Shown: positions 45,701 to 60,186, counted from the first letter of the stretch. The stretch: DNA of 64,000 bases from Meandrina meandrites (GCA_963693305.1 OY855904.1:47426561-47490560); one strand, 5' to 3'. The notes: generated by a model not told the origin, from the sequence alone. Translations and numbers: made by a program.

Positions 45701-48700
45701 TTCCGTCAATCAAAGCTTGAAATGACGCTATTGAAATGAACCTACCCTTGTCCGATACGATAGTATATAGCTATTTCAATTAACGTTGTCGGATTGAAGC
45801 TCAAAGCTTAAAGACAAGACCGAAAGGTAGTATGGGCGAAGAAAGAGTGTTCCACGCGTGCTGAATACTAATGAGATACAGCGATATAGCAAACGAGACG
45901 TTTTTCGTTTCCTTTCTCTTCAGACATGTGTAGAAAAGATCCTTTTTCGCCTCATTTCATTTAAAAAGAATAATCCAAACCACATAACGGCGAAAGAAAA
46001 GATACAAGAAAGGTTTCACGGAAAGGAAAACAAATATTCCACGTGCAAAAATACAAACTTGCAGATTTCCTCAATGGTGATATGCAAATTGCAGTAAATA
46101 CCCATGGCACCATTCGGCCTTGACTCGTAGGTTTGAACATTTAATCTGACAACGTTAATTGAAATAGCTGTATATTAAGTAGGAGAAAGACGCGCTTGGT
46201 TTTGATATTTAACTTAAATGCTACTTACATGTTCCAAATGCGGCCCCAGAATTGGTTCAACGTAGCCTTGTGATATCCCAGTGGTAGCGAAACAAATAGC
46301 TGTGATAGGAAAACGTTGGCAGTCAACCCGGGGGGATCCTCCCACATGAAATTAACAGACGGGTATGCTCACTGGAAATTTTGAATTAGATCCCTAAAGG
46401 AGACCAATCTAGGCGTGGCTCGAGCTTTTTTTGAACCCTGAAGATACCATTTTAAAATAGTTTAAAATACATATTTCTTCATTTCTTCTCGTGCAACCCT
46501 AAACAGGACCTTTGCGGCTAAATTATTGTCATTTTACCGGGAACACCCTAAAGCTGTGTTTACATTAAACCCGAAACATGTTTAAGTAAACATGTTTCAC
46601 CTAAACATGTTTGTTTATGCATTGTTCACATCAGTTGTCATTTTCAAACACGTTTCTTGCCTGGTTGTGTAATTTATTCGGTTTTACGGTACTCGCATAA
46701 ATCTTGTACAAAATAACAACATTTGCATTCACTATTAAGTTTAGTGTAAATATTCAAGCCCTTCAGAGGAGAAGGACTTTCCAGCATTTGGCGAGCAGAC
46801 AGCATTTGCGCTATCTTCGGTACAAGAAGAATTTTTTGTAAATTCTGGTTTTGTATTGCGCTTGCAGCCGCTGCCGTTACGTTTTGTGGCAATGTTTTCC
46901 CAAATATTCTGCTTTCAACCCATCGTCGATAATTGCCGTTGTATCGCTACGTCGGCTCATACTTCAACAAAACATGTGGTCTCATAATAGGCAAAATTTT
47001 GGAGCTTATGGGCACTCGCGGCCTCTCTGCATGTCCGCCATTTTGAACGTGTTTCGTCTGATCATGATCGAAACTACCTCTTGAGGTTGTTTCAATCATG
47101 TTCAGAATATACATGTTTCGATCATGGTTCGCCCAACGCACCGTCTGATGTGAACACTTTTCTTAGCGAAACATGTTTCATTCGTGATCAGACTGATCAT
47201 GTTTCGGCCTAGTGTGAACACAGCTTAAGTGAGACCAAAAATGCGAAATTTACAACCCAACATGAGAGCCCGTCTCTTTCACCCCCGGGACTGTCAAACC
47301 CGCAACTTTCAATGCTGCACCACAATGCTGCAATGTCGATACGCTCTTTGCTCGCAGAGCGACTAGCAAATTTGCCTGTGCTCGCGCTTTGCGTTTTGGC
47401 AAGTTTAGGTTTTAATATCACTAAATTTTTTCCTTCTTTTCTAGCAGATCTTAGTCCTTGTAAATTGCTCTTCTTCGCCTCGGGATAAACAAACTTTTAG
47501 AAATACTTGGTATATTGCTAAAATAGCCGAAGTGTCAGCCTGAACTGACAATCACATTCATTCGAAATGATTGGTTTGTAAGTTTAACTGATGTCAATAG
47601 ACTGTTCCCTTCGTGATTGCTTTGTATTTGCTTGGATAATTTTCCTTCCCAAATCGCGCTCCTCTTAGTCTATTACTAATTCTCATGAACTGTGTAATAG
47701 ATAACGAATTGATATAAGGAGAAAATGTTTGTTGATTACTTTGAGAATAAGGGTGAATATACTCACTAATCATCATCACTGCGGGAATTTTTAATGCTTA
47801 GACTATCGGGAATGAAGGTTTTTCTTGATTACGAGTTTTTCCTGAGTTTTCTCCAGAATCACGCGGGAGCACACAAAACAGTACTGGGATTGCAGCGAAC
47901 ATGGAGCAACCAATGACAAAAAATGGAAGTTGAAACCCGCCAACCTGAAATGGCACAAGCATTAACGCTACAATGACATGGACATGATCGCTATATTCAG
48001 TGGACTACGGTTAAATTACTGCCATGATTATTCTGTGCGTTAAAACAAAAACCCCGCGGGATTAGTAATAATCATAAAAAAAAAGCGTTTGGATACAGAG
48101 GACCACGCAACGAAGAACAAAACTACTTGGCTTGTCTTTTGTCGGATCTCTCGTATACCAGACATATACTGATCGTATACCAGACGTCACGTTAAGTGCA
48201 GATAAAACCAAATTGATTGCTAGGCTGGTACTACAACAGACGGGCAAAATTTATTGGTCAATATTTCAACTAGCAGAGCTAGTCTTCTTTAGGGCCAGCC
48301 TGCTTCTTTGTACTGGCCCTGAAGAAGACTAGCTTTGCTACTTGAAATATTGGCCAATAAATTTTGACCTTCTACCGCAGTACCAGCCTTGCAATCATTT
48401 TGGTAATAATCATGTTTTAAGCAGAACGGCTTCAGTCAATTTGAAAGTGAACTTCCTGTCAGTTCTTTCAATATCAGCAGACAGTAGACTGATAGACAGA
48501 GTGCATGATTGATTACTCCCAAAAACTTCAAATGATATCGATGAAAAACTGTCATGACAATCGCACGGCAAGTAAATCGTTCCGTATTAGCACCAGTTAT
48601 ATGATTTGTTACTTACCGTGTAGAGACTGCCTCCGAGGACAGGTCCAAGAGAAAATCCTAATCCCACAAATGTCTCTATGAAGCCCTTAAATAGTAAATT

Positions 48701-49082
48701 AAAAGGAAATTAGTGGATTTAATTTGCGAAGTGTCTTAATAGTCATGTGACAATTTTTAAGTGTAGAAACGTAACGACAGCAAAATCACTCCATTGTTGT
48801 AACTTGACCGGGACGTTCTAGCGTCTCACACAGCTGATCTGCTCACAGGAAAAACTTGACTGGCATAGTCCCCTACGCAGACGTTCTTTTGGCTCGTCAC
48901 GCAATCTTTTCTCCCCAACTTTGGAAAGAACAGATTGCGTGACGAACCAATAGAACGTCTGCGAAGGAGGCTAAGACTGGCATAGTTTGCAATTGGATTT
49001 AAATTCTAATTGCCAGAATTCATCTTTAGTCGTTTACTGTGAAAGCTTAAAATCTAGTTCCGCAACGAAAGGCATTTATTGC
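39732..49082. repeat. 9.35-kb tandem unit, copy 2
   Basis: Same length as copy 1 (9,351 bp). Differences I found by eye: GAGGG for GAGAG at about 43336, and CCTGC for CCAGC at about 45187. Everything else compared was identical, including the transposons and the nonsense codon in the transporter exon. Confidence 0.95.
41583..48685 (-). pseudogene. SLC18B1-like MFS transporter, 5'-truncated copy 2
   Basis: Exons at the same places as in copy 1 shifted by 9,351: 48617-48685, 47767-47944, 46229-46299, 44767-44868, 44360-44460, 44161-44256, 43798-43872, 43441-43507, 42770-42796, 42280-42329 and 41583-41676. The sequence is identical in all exons compared, including the TAA at 47798-47800. The first exons are absent here too. 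Without the start it could be expressed only by read-through splicing from the upstream copy, which would meet that copy's terminal stop first. Confidence 0.75.
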
Positions 49083-52000
49083 TTTTTTTGATTTTTGGCA
49101 GTCGAAATAACAAATGTTTAAATGTTATAAAGCTTTAAATTATAGGGCAAACAAGGCAAACGATCACGAGATATTAGCGCTTTTGAAAAAAATATATTTA
49201 TGGAAAAAACGCGAATATTTTCCAAACGCGATGATAGATTTTTTTCTAATTAATGTCAACAAGTTCAAATTATCCTAGTTTCAATGTGAGAAAGTTTCAA
49301 CGAAATCGGCTGGGTAGAAATTGCTGCACAGTTGACTGTTGAATTTATTTTTGCTTCAAAATATTATGCTTGTGTATAATTGGGAGCTGTTACAACAACG
49401 TTTAAGCAATGTTCAGATCCAATGGATTATTTGAAAGCTTAATGCCAGCTAAAACGTTGCTGAAAAGTATGGAAAGATCGGAAACTCCTAGAAAAAGTTG
49501 TAAACGGATGAAGAGGAAGAGGTTTACGATGCGTAAATTGTGAATTTTAAAATCTTCATTTTTTTCGAATTAAAAAAAATCTACCGATTTTTTTTCTTTT
49601 ATTTTTAAGTATGAGAAAATACAGCATATATGCAAACGGCTTTATCTAGTTCCGTGTGTCTAATCTCGATGAAACGCGTCGAATTTTGCTCGCCAAGATG
49701 GCTAGTTCGCGTCTTCCATTATGAAGCGCTTTGGAAACCCTCGCGTAACAGTAAATTATTCAAACTTGCGGCATTCTCAAGATTATTTAGCACCTGGAAT
49801 TGAACATACCACGCCACATGACACATTCATTGCTAAATAAAATGCATGAATACAAAGCTCAGCCGCAATTTTACCCGTGGCATGTTTATTTCCAGGTGCT
49901 AAATAATCTTGAGAATGCGGCAAGTTTGAATAATTTACCGTAACAAGAGTATTTTCAAAGCGCTCCAAAATGGAAGACGAGAAGTAGCTATCTTGGCGAG
50001 CCACATTCGACGAGTTTCATCGCGACTAGACACACGGAACTAGATAAAGCCGTTTGCATATATGCTGTATTTTCTCATACTTGAAAATAAAAGAAAAAAA
50101 ATCGGTTGATTTTTTTTAATTCTAAAAAAATGAATATTTTAAAATTCACAATTTACGCACCGTAAACCTCTTCTGCTTCATTTGTCTACAACTTTTGCTG
50201 GGAGTTTCCGATCTTTCCATACTTTTCAGCAATGTTATAGCTGATATTAAGCTTTCAAATAATCCATGGGATCTTAGCATTACTTAAGCGTTGTTGTAAC
50301 CGCTCCCAATTATACACAAGCATAATATTTTGAAGCAAAAATTCAACAGTCAACTGTGCAGCAATTTCTACCCAGCCGATTTCGTTGAAACTTGCTCACA
50401 TTAAAACTTGGATAATTTGAACTTGTTGACATTAATTAGAAAAAAATCTATCGTCGCGACGTCTGCGTTCGCAGGCTACGTTTGGAAAATATTCGCGTTT
50501 TTTTCATAAATTGATTTTTTTAAAAACGCTAATATCTCGTGTTCGTTTATTTTGTTCGCCCTAAAGTTCAAAGCTTTATAAAATTAAAACATTTGTTATT
50601 TCGATTATCAAAAATCAGAGAAATCGGTTAACGTTTACATGCCGAAAACTCGATTTAGAAAAGAGCACCTCCATTCCCAGAAATAGCCGCGGGCCACCTT
50701 AATTCATAATATTTCTGTCAATTCAAAACTCCACCAGGTTTCCAACCACAGAAAACAAATGGAAGCACGACGCCATGTTAGAATGTTAGGATATCAATGA
50801 ATTATTTTAGTTCTCGTGAAGATAATTTCCTCTCTTCTCTTTATTAGTAAATGAGCCCGTATGCAGTTCAATTGATGAATCTCGACTCTACACCACTCAG
50901 CAATCACTTCCATGTTTCCATTTATCAATGGCTTCAGCCCATTTCTTGCTCGTGCATAGAATCCAAAACAGGTTCTCCATCACTGCTATCACTGGAATCG
51001 GGAATTGAGGAATATGCAGATTTCCACCTAGGACGAAAAACATATTAAGCCGTAAATTGACTCTCCATATAACCAGATGGAGAAAATATCTCCCCACGCT
51101 CGATTCTTTCAGTTCCCGTTCAAGACATGCCTGAGAATAGACCTGAAAGAGCAACCCTAAAGAGATACGTGAAGTGTTTCGCGCGAAATGTGAAAACCGT
51201 TGGAGTAGTAACCAATTAGAGGCACTTGATAGATGTCTGACGTCATCAACATTTAGTTTCGTCATCAGTATCGATACTGATGTCTGACGTCATCAGTATC
51301 CCGAGCGGGGAAGCAACTGAGTGACCATAAGGTCCTTCTCTTTTAATACGCCCTTTCAGTTGTAAAATTAAAACTTACAAGAAATCTCCCACTCTCACCT
51401 TAGATAAGTTGTCTTCTTTTGCAAATTATCTTTCCGTGATTATTTCAAGCATTTACGATTTCTCTTGTGTGGCACATATTAATTTTACATTGCAAAAGCG
51501 AAATTGTACACGTAATATAAGAAGTTGTTAAACAAACCACTCTTAAATATTTGCTTTCGTTAACAATAGCCTTCTAGCATTGGTTCATTCTGCCCCATAT
51601 TCAATCAGTGAACAGACCACTTTGTCTTACCTTTCCGCTTCAGTCCATTCCAACAAAGTAAACACCACCAAAACTACAGCCTAAAGACAAGCACTAGATT
51701 GTAAGACTTTAACAAAATTGAAATATTATAAGAAAGGAAAACATATCACATGCCATACCGGGAAAATCATGTAGAAATGAAGTATTGATTGATTAAAGTA
51801 TAATGTCAGAAGATTTCGAACCATCTCTCCAGCTTACTTAATTAACATTAAAAAAAATCTAGTTATTTTCAACTGACAAAAAAAAAACATATAACAAGAG
51901 AGAAATGCCATAAGGATTATCTGTAAAGAGTTGACTGAAGACCCCATCCTAAGACAGACCACCTAGCTAAATCTATACCGTTAAAAAAACACGGTTAATA

Positions 52001-55000
52001 GTTATTGGTGAATCATCAACAATTTCCTTGATGTTCTCTTAACCTGCATGCCTGCCTGAAAATCTACGGATACAATGATGAATAATTAGGTGTCCTGAGA
52101 TAGAATGGGTAACAACTTACCTGAGCAATATTAATAATACCTGCAACCTGTGTCCAAACGAAACAAAAGTGATTAAGACAAACACTTCATTATCATATTT
52201 AAGTTAGAAGCTTTTATCATTCGGAAGGCAACGATTTGTCGAAACTGAGTTGATTGGTCCCTTTTATTGTCAGTAGAGACCCAAGAGCCTTCAAAATGAA
52301 TTATGCGTCTTCCGCTATTTTATGCGTTTAGCCGGTAATAAAGGTGCGAACTAGTTATCAGACGTACAAAATTCTCAGTTAGTCTTTCAAGACGCAGCTG
52401 GTAGTTCTCTTTGACGAGCTATCCGTCTTGTGTTCGTCTTAATACTGAGACGCATAATCATCCACACAAAAAATTCGTCTGATATCTCTCTTTATACACA
52501 CAAGCGCGGAAAGTTGCCACTTCAACTAGGTTCGTCTCTAAATTCGTCGTTCGAGCCACACTTAAGATGCAGATAGTTTGTTTAAAGCAGGATCCGTCTT
52601 GTGCCCAACACATAACCAGGCACACTAAAAAAGGTTCGTTCAGACGGATTGATTATGCAGCTCTTTATAAAACGGCCAATGAGAGAGAAAAAACGAACAG
52701 GACAGGCAAAAACTGATTAGAAATCGAAAATCACACTATAGCTCTAATAAGGACTGATAATAGATCTATCCGTTAAGTGTAAAAATCTTACCACCATTGC
52801 CCATTGAAATCCAATGTGCTGATCTATGATCCCCGCAAGAGTCGGGCCAATGGTCGCACTGCAATATAAACATGAGTAGCTTAAGGTGACTCGAACTCAA
52901 AATTCATTTTGAGTTTCTCTTCCGATCTAGGATGCTGTCATCGAGCATGAAGCAAAAAAAAAAAGAAAACTAAAGGATCTGTATTTAAGCCCTTATATAT
53001 TGCCTCGCATTTTCGACCGAACGTCGAAACTTTCTCCTTAAGCAATTATGATAATGGTCCGGTAGATTTGTATCACGTTATCATTTGACCGTTCACTGCG
53101 ACAGAAAAACTGAAATTGGCGGTAGTTAACAGGTTCTAAACTACATACCCCAAGTTAACCATACCGCTGTAGATGCTTGAAATCACCCCATGTGTAGCAT
53201 AGTTGTCAGGCATTCCTTTATCCCTACAAGCAAAAATACAAAAGATCGAAAGAAACCTCTTTCATTACGGCCATCAGTGGACCGAGCGCAGATAAAAACA
53301 GTCACATGACTTGTTTGGCGATGTGCTCATTAGTAGTGATAACAGTCTAACTAAGTCTATGTTTATAGGGCATCCATGCTCTTCAGCTTATAAATTAAAC
53401 TGGTGCTCTCAAGGACCTGTTTTAATCACTAAAGCTAAATGCAAACAATCCGGGCAGCATGAAAACTGAGAGAACTGATCACGGGGGTCATCAGGATTGG
53501 TGGCTACTCACCTGATAATTTTTACTAAATCTGGCATCAATTGCACAAAGTAAATTCCAAAAGAAAACCCTCTGACCGCCATGGATAGGTACACAAACCA
53601 AACTCTCCTGGAATAAGTAAAAAAGACAACTTATACAAACCGTGTTTTCCGTTGAGATGCGACAAAGTTAAGAGTAAATCGGAAAATCTAGATTATGATA
53701 AAGGACATACTTGGTGGGCAGGAAAAAAGTAAGAAATGGAGCAGGTCCCAGCAGAAAACTACCAAAGCCAACGCCAATGTTCCCTGACACAGTCAGCCAT
53801 TGGTAGCATTGCTGCCAAAAAAGAAATTAGAGATTTTGTGTCATAGCATGTATACACGCCGTATAAACAAGTATAACTAGGAATGTTACCGTTTTCGTCG
53901 TAAGCCCGAAGTCGACATCACACTGGAACACAACCGAAAAGCACTGAAGTCACCCGCAAGTTTTATCCCTACCGCGACCTCACTTCTCATCGCCAGCTTC
54001 GCGGGACATTTGTGATAAAGAAGAGAAATGTCGTCCTTGATGTTTTTTCAGCTTCCCGCGGGGATACGAATGTAACTGTGCAACATTCAAGGCACCGTGT
54101 GTGTTATAAATACTCACCGTTTTGTCTCCTATCCAGCCTGCCAGCGGTGATACAAGGGCGTATAATGCAGCATTTACAAGAAATACCAGGCCTATCTGAG
54201 TAGTATCTAAGTTCATCATCTAGCAGGACCAATGGAAAGAAACAAGTATTAAATAGTATATTAAGGCCGAGTGAATAACAACTCCCGTTTTTTCAGTAAA
54301 AAATGATAATTTTTATAAAAGTAACGGAAGAGTTTCCCATAAGTTATTGGAGTTTTGTAATTGAAGTCGACCCGCTACCCAAGTCGAGCCATATAATATT
54401 GTAAACAAGAGATTTAAAAAGAAAGTCTATCGCGAGTGTTCTGGACATAGAAGTAACCGGATGGGGTGGGGAGGTCTCCCCCCCCCCCACCCCCCAAAAA
54501 AGAAATCCTGCGAGGGAAGCTTGTCTAAAAAAATTCCTGCTGCAAGTGGTCATGCCTGAAAAAACATTCTTGCAATGGAGAAAAAAATTCCTGCGGATGA
54601 GTAGAACTTAAACACTCCCCCCCCCCCCCGGTTATTTCCAATGGTTCGTCCCTGACGTCAGCAAATAGCAAATGTTGCTTAGTACTAACGTCAGCCGCTG
54701 GAGTTTGATAGCAGCACGAGTCTATTTTTTTCTTTTGTTTCTTTGATTTTTTAGGTAGTTTTGTTTTTAACTGCTGCGTGAAAATAATGTATCAGACGTA
54801 CAAGAACAGCAAGATTTGACTTGTTTTTTTTCACTGTTGATTACGACAGTTTATTCCTGTATAAATTTGGTTCGCTGCTGCTTTTCAAAGAAGTAAACAT
54901 TCCTCGGCATGCATTAATTTTCCACACAGATTCCTACCTGCATTAATTATACACAGCTGCGACAGAGGTTCTATTTCAACAGCAAAATGTGAAAGTTTAC

Positions 55001-58000
55001 GTGAAGTACAAAACTTTTTAGCATTTCGCGGAAACGTTTCCAAGATTTCCGTCAATCAAAGCTTGAAATGACGCTATTGAAATGAACCTACCCTTGTCCG
55101 ATACGATAGTATATAGCTATTTCAATTAACGTTGTCGGATTGAAGCTCAAAGCTTAAAGACAAGACCGAAAGGTAGTATGGGCGAAGAAAGAGTGTTCCA
55201 CGCGTGCTGAATACTAATGAGATACAGCGATATAGCAAACGAGACGTTTTTCGTTTCCTTTCTCTTCAGACATGTGTAGAAAAGATCCTTTTTCGCCTCA
55301 TTTCATTTAAAAAGAATAATCCAAACCACATAACGGCGAAAGAAAAGATACAAGAAAGGTTTCACGGAAAGGAAAACAAATATTCCACGTGCAAAAATAC
55401 AAACTTGCAGATTTCCTCAATGGTGATATGCAAATTGCAGTAAATACCCATGGCACCATTCGGCCTTGACTCGTAGGTTTGAACATTTAATCTGACAACG
55501 TTAATTGAAATAGCTGTATATTAAGTAGGAGAAAGACGCGCTTGGTTTTGATATTTAACTTAAATGCTACTTACATGTTCCAAATGCGGCCCCAGAATTG
55601 GTTCAACGTAGCCTTGTGATATCCCAGTGGTAGCGAAACAAATAGCTGTGATAGGAAAACGTTGGCAGTCAACCCGGGGGGATCCTCCCACATGAAATTA
55701 ACAGACGGGTATGCTCACTGGAAATTTTGAATTAGATCCCTAAAGGAGACCAATCTAGGCGTGGCTCGAGCTTTTTTTGAACCCTGAAGATACCATTTTA
55801 AAATAGTTTAAAATACATATTTCTTCATTTCTTCTCGTGCAACCCTAAACAGGACCTTTGCGGCTAAATTATTGTCATTTTACCGGGAACACCCTAAAGC
55901 TGTGTTTACATTAAACCCGAAACATGTTTAAGTAAACATGTTTCACCTAAACATGTTTGTTTATGCATTGTTCACATCAGTTGTCATTTTCAAACACGTT
56001 TCTTGCCTGGTTGTGTAATTTATTCGGTTTTACGGTACTCGCATAAATCTTGTACAAAATAACAACATTTGCATTCACTATTAAGTTTAGTGTAAATATT
56101 CAAGCCCTTCAGAGGAGAAGGACTTTCCAGCATTTGGCGAGCAGACAGCATTTGCGCTATCTTCGGTACAAGAAGAATTTTTTGTAAATTCTGGTTTTGT
56201 ATTGCGCTTGCAGCCGCTGCCGTTACGTTTTGTGGCAATGTTTTCCCAAATATTCTGCTTTCAACCCATCGTCGATAATTGCCGTTGTATCGCTACGTCG
56301 GCTCATACTTCAACAAAACATGTGGTCTCATAATAGGCAAAATTTTGGAGCTTATGGGCACTCGCGGCCTCTCTGCATGTCCGCCATTTTGAACGTGTTT
56401 CGTCTGATCATGATCGAAACTACCTCTTGAGGTTGTTTCAATCATGTTCAGAATATACATGTTTCGATCATGGTTCGCCCAACGCACCGTCTGATGTGAA
56501 CACTTTTCTTAGCGAAACATGTTTCATTCGTGATCAGACTGATCATGTTTCGGCCTAGTGTGAACACAGCTTAAGTGAGACCAAAAATGCGAAATTTACA
56601 ACCCAACATGAGAGCCCGTCTCTTTCACCCCCGGGACTGTCAAACCCGCAACTTTCAATGCTGCACCACAATGCTGCAATGTCGATACGCTCTTTGCTCG
56701 CAGAGCGACTAGCAAATTTGCCTGTGCTCGCGCTTTGCGTTTTGGCAAGTTTAGGTTTTAATATCACTAAATTTTTTCCTTCTTTTCTAGCAGATCTTAG
56801 TCCTTGTAAATTGCTCTTCTTCGCCTCGGGATAAACAAACTTTTAGAAATACTTGGTATATTGCTAAAATAGCCGAAGTGTCAGCCTGAACTGACAATCA
56901 CATTCATTCGAAATGATTGGTTTGTAAGTTTAACTGATGTCAATAGACTGTTCCCTTCGTGATTGCTTTGTATTTGCTTGGATAATTTTCCTTCCCAAAT
57001 CGCGCTCCTCTTAGTCTATTACTAATTCTCATGAACTGTGTAATAGATAACGAATTGATATAAGGAGAAAATGTTTGTTGATTACTTTGAGAATAAGGGT
57101 GAATATACTCACTAATCATCATCACTGCGGGAATTTTTAATGCTTAGACTATCGGGAATGAAGGTTTTTCTTGATTACGAGTTTTTCCTGAGTTTTCTCC
57201 AGAATCACGCGGGAGCACACAAAACAGTACTGGGATTGCAGCGAACATGGAGCAACCAATGACAAAAAATGGAAGTTGAAACCCGCCAACCTGAAATGGC
57301 ACAAGCATTAACGCTACAATGACATGGACATGATCGCTATATTCAGTGGACTACGGTTAAATTACTGCCATGATTATTCTGTGCGTTAAAACAAAAACCC
57401 CGCGGGATTAGTAATAATCATAAAAAAAAAGCGTTTGGATACAGAGGACCACGCAACGAAGAACAAAACTACTTGGCTTGTCTTTTGTCGGATCTCTCGT
57501 ATACCAGACATATACTGATCGTATACCAGACGTCACGTTAAGTGCAGATAAAACCAAATTGATTGCTAGGCTGGTACTACAACAGACGGGCAAAATTTAT
57601 TGGTCAATATTTCAACTAGCAGAGCTAGTCTTCTTTAGGGCCAGCCTGCTTCTTTGTACTGGCCCTGAAGAAGACTAGCTTTGCTACTTGAAATATTGGC
57701 CAATAAATTTTGACCTTCTACCGCAGTACCAGCCTTGCAATCATTTTGGTAATAATCATGTTTTAAGCAGAACGGCTTCAGTCAATTTGAAAGTGAACTT
57801 CCTGTCAGTTCTTTCAATATCAGCAGACAGTAGACTGATAGACAGAGTGCATGATTGATTACTCCCAAAAACTTCAAATGATATCGATGAAAAACTGTCA
57901 TGACAATCGCACGGCAAGTAAATCGTTCCGTATTAGCACCAGTTATATGATTTGTTACTTACCGTGTAGAGACTGCCTCCGAGGACAGGTCCAAGAGAAA

Positions 58001-58428
58001 ATCCTAATCCCACAAATGTCTCTATGAAGCCCTTAAATAGTAAATTAAAAGGAAATTAGTGGATTTAATTTGCGAAGTGTCTTAATAGTCATGTGACAAT
58101 TTTTAAGTGTAGAAACGTAACGACAGCAAAATCACTCCATTGTTGTAACTTGACCGGGACGTTCTAGCGTCTCACACAGCTGATCTGCTCACAGGAAAAA
58201 CTTGACTGGCATAGTCCCCTACGCAGACGTTCTTTTGGCTCGTCACGCAATCTTTTCTCCCCAACTTTGGAAAGAACAGATTGCGTGACGAACCAATAGA
58301 ACGTCTGCGAAGGAGGCTAAGACTGGCATAGTTTGCAATTGGATTTAAATTCTAATTGCCAGAATTCATCTTTAGTCGTTTACTGTGAAAGCTTAAAATC
58401 TAGTTCCGCAACGAAAGGCATTTATTGC
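49083..58428. repeat. 9.35-kb tandem unit, copy 3
   Basis: Five bases shorter than the others, entirely through shorter C-runs (about 54478-54488, 11 C against 12; about 54617-54629, 13 C against 17). It shares the CCTGC variant with copy 2 and the GAGAG variant with copy 1. It is the only copy contiguous with the further 5' exons at 58759-59495. Confidence 0.95.
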
Positions 58429-58758
58429 TCGAGACGCTAAATTGAACTCAGTTCAATTACTTTGATAGCTTATAAGACAAAATAATGATTGACAAGTTTA
58501 ATACGGTTTTGTTTGTTTTGTCGATTTTTTTTTTACCTGGGGCAGATTTTGTCGGCGGTGTGTTTGAAGATTTGTCCGCTTCCGCCAAAAATATTAATTT
58601 GTCCAGTCGCGACAAATTATCTGCACTTGTAAAGCATTGGTGATGGCAGAAAATGCGTTTAAATAAACAACTCTTTTGCTAGTTTGGATAGGCCCTATCG
58701 AGTGATATTTCAGGGTTTTTGTTTGCGTTTTACATTCTGAACATTTAAGCAAACGTAC
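58429..58758. other. intron between transporter exons, right of the triplication
   Basis: Single-copy sequence immediately after the third unit. It contains no frame of interest and ends at the GTACGT donor of exon 58759-58885. Confidence 0.6.
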
Positions 58759-58885
58759 TGAAGCCATTGCTATTCTATCCGGGAACTCCTCTATCACAAT
58801 TGACATGGCTGCAGTTTCAGAAGCAGCTCCTCCAAATGCGGAAACTACCCTCAACAGAAAGCTTAGCACGACAAACTCAGCTGTA

Positions 58886-59435
58886 CTGGAAATCCAAGCA
58901 CAAAAACTGAAAGCAGAAAAAATGACTTGTTATTATTATTACACTAGATTCGAATAAAGAAGACAATCCACCTTAACAAGGACAACAAAAATGAAGTAAT
59001 TCGACTGACTAACTCAGGAGGTGAGGACTTAAGCAAAGTAAGTAGGAAGAAACTACGGAAAGAGGCAAGGAAAGAAGGAAGGAAGGAAAAAAGATGGGAA
59101 TAAAAAAGGAAGAGTGGACGAGTGAGTAGCCGGCCACCCGTAAGTGTAATACACTCTGTTAAATATCACACTCCTTTTTATATAAGAATGCGTAAATTTT
59201 GGCTCAGCCTGAGGTTGTTCTTATTTTAGCCCATACAGTATAATCAGAATCAACGTTCTTGTAAAATGGTCCTCTATTATTTTTCTGCGATCGTAGAACG
59301 CGGAAAAAGGATCAAGAGACAAATGGACCGGGGGGGGGGGGGGGAGTTTCGCGTTCGCATCGGCCTCTGCTTCTTTCGCGTTCTTTTACGTTGAAAAATA
59401 CAAACACTTTGAGGAAGACAAATATCCTTTCTTAC
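58886..59435. other. intron with GA-rich tract and G17 run
   Basis: Purine-rich repeats GGAA/GAAGG at about 59041-59100 and an uninterrupted G run at about 59330-59346. No gene is recognised. Borders fit GT-AG splicing between the two 5' transporter exons. Confidence 0.6.
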
Positions 59436-59495
59436 CCAAACAGGATCAATGATGTCCCACCAGATAACATGCCAGACTGTTTGGACCATACTTTG

Positions 59496-60186
59496 CTATC
59501 TGTCAAATATGCACAAATTAGTTAATTTAAAAATGGATGAACTACAGTTCAACATATCCTGTGGAGTTAGGGATTGAGTGTGGCACTTAGGACTCATTAC
59601 TAGTAAAACTATAATTCCCAATCCATACATATAGTGTGTCAAGACAGCATGATTATTTGGTTAATCTTTAAATAATTAAGGACCGACATGAAAATTAAAT
59701 AAAACTGCTAACCAGAAGTCCACAGATGCCTTTCCCCTATTTACTCTGATAGGTAGTTGTCTTCATCAAATTCAAAGCCAACAAGGTTTGTGATTTTGCT
59801 ATAGCTTTCCGAGTGCGAAAACTTTTCGCGACCTTCGAGGAACGGACCACAGGTTCTTCACTCCTGAAGGCGCGCAATTTTAACTCCCAGAGTTAAAATG
59901 CCCCTTTGATCATTTTTTTTAATTTTAATTTGTTTTATATTTTTACATTTTCGTGTACAATTAGACTTTCTTACTTATGTTTCCAAATTTCAATCCATTA
60001 CGAACATCATGAGTCATTTTATTTTAACATGTATTTCTGAGAATTTCCGACAGCCATTAATAAACCTTATTCCAAGGCTTGGTTACCAATGGGAGAAAGA
60101 AACGTCAAAGGCTAAAACATACCTGACGGGTTAAAATAGCCCAATTTCGATATATTAAAATTCAGCCTAAAACAATAGACCTCAGT
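59496..60186. other. non-coding, expected region of the missing transporter 5' exons
   Basis: I searched the minus strand for an exon encoding the first MFS helices with proper splice borders and found none. It contains an AGTTAAAAT-type hairpin near 59877-59899. Otherwise it has no recognised features. Confidence 0.5.

Larger units (their letters stand above)
50934..59495 (-). pseudogene. SLC18B1-like MFS transporter, copy 3 with two extra 5' exons
   Basis: Two upstream exons, 59436-59495 ('SGMLSGGTSLILFG') and 58759-58885 (from 'TAEFVVLSFLLRVVSAFGG' to 'EEFPDRIAMAS'), join in phase to 57963-58031. They are followed by 57113-57290, 55575-55645, 54118-54219, 53711-53811, 53512-53607, 53149-53223, 52792-52858, 52121-52147, 51631-51680 and 50934-51027. 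Together these supply MFS helices from roughly the third onward. The first exon or exons were not found up to 60,600; they may lie beyond or be displaced by the Polinton fragment at 60,630. The TAA at 57144-57146 truncates the product between the two six-helix halves unless it is an error. Predicted role: proton-coupled vesicular polyamine or amine transport. Assignment rests on motif order. Confidence 0.75.
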
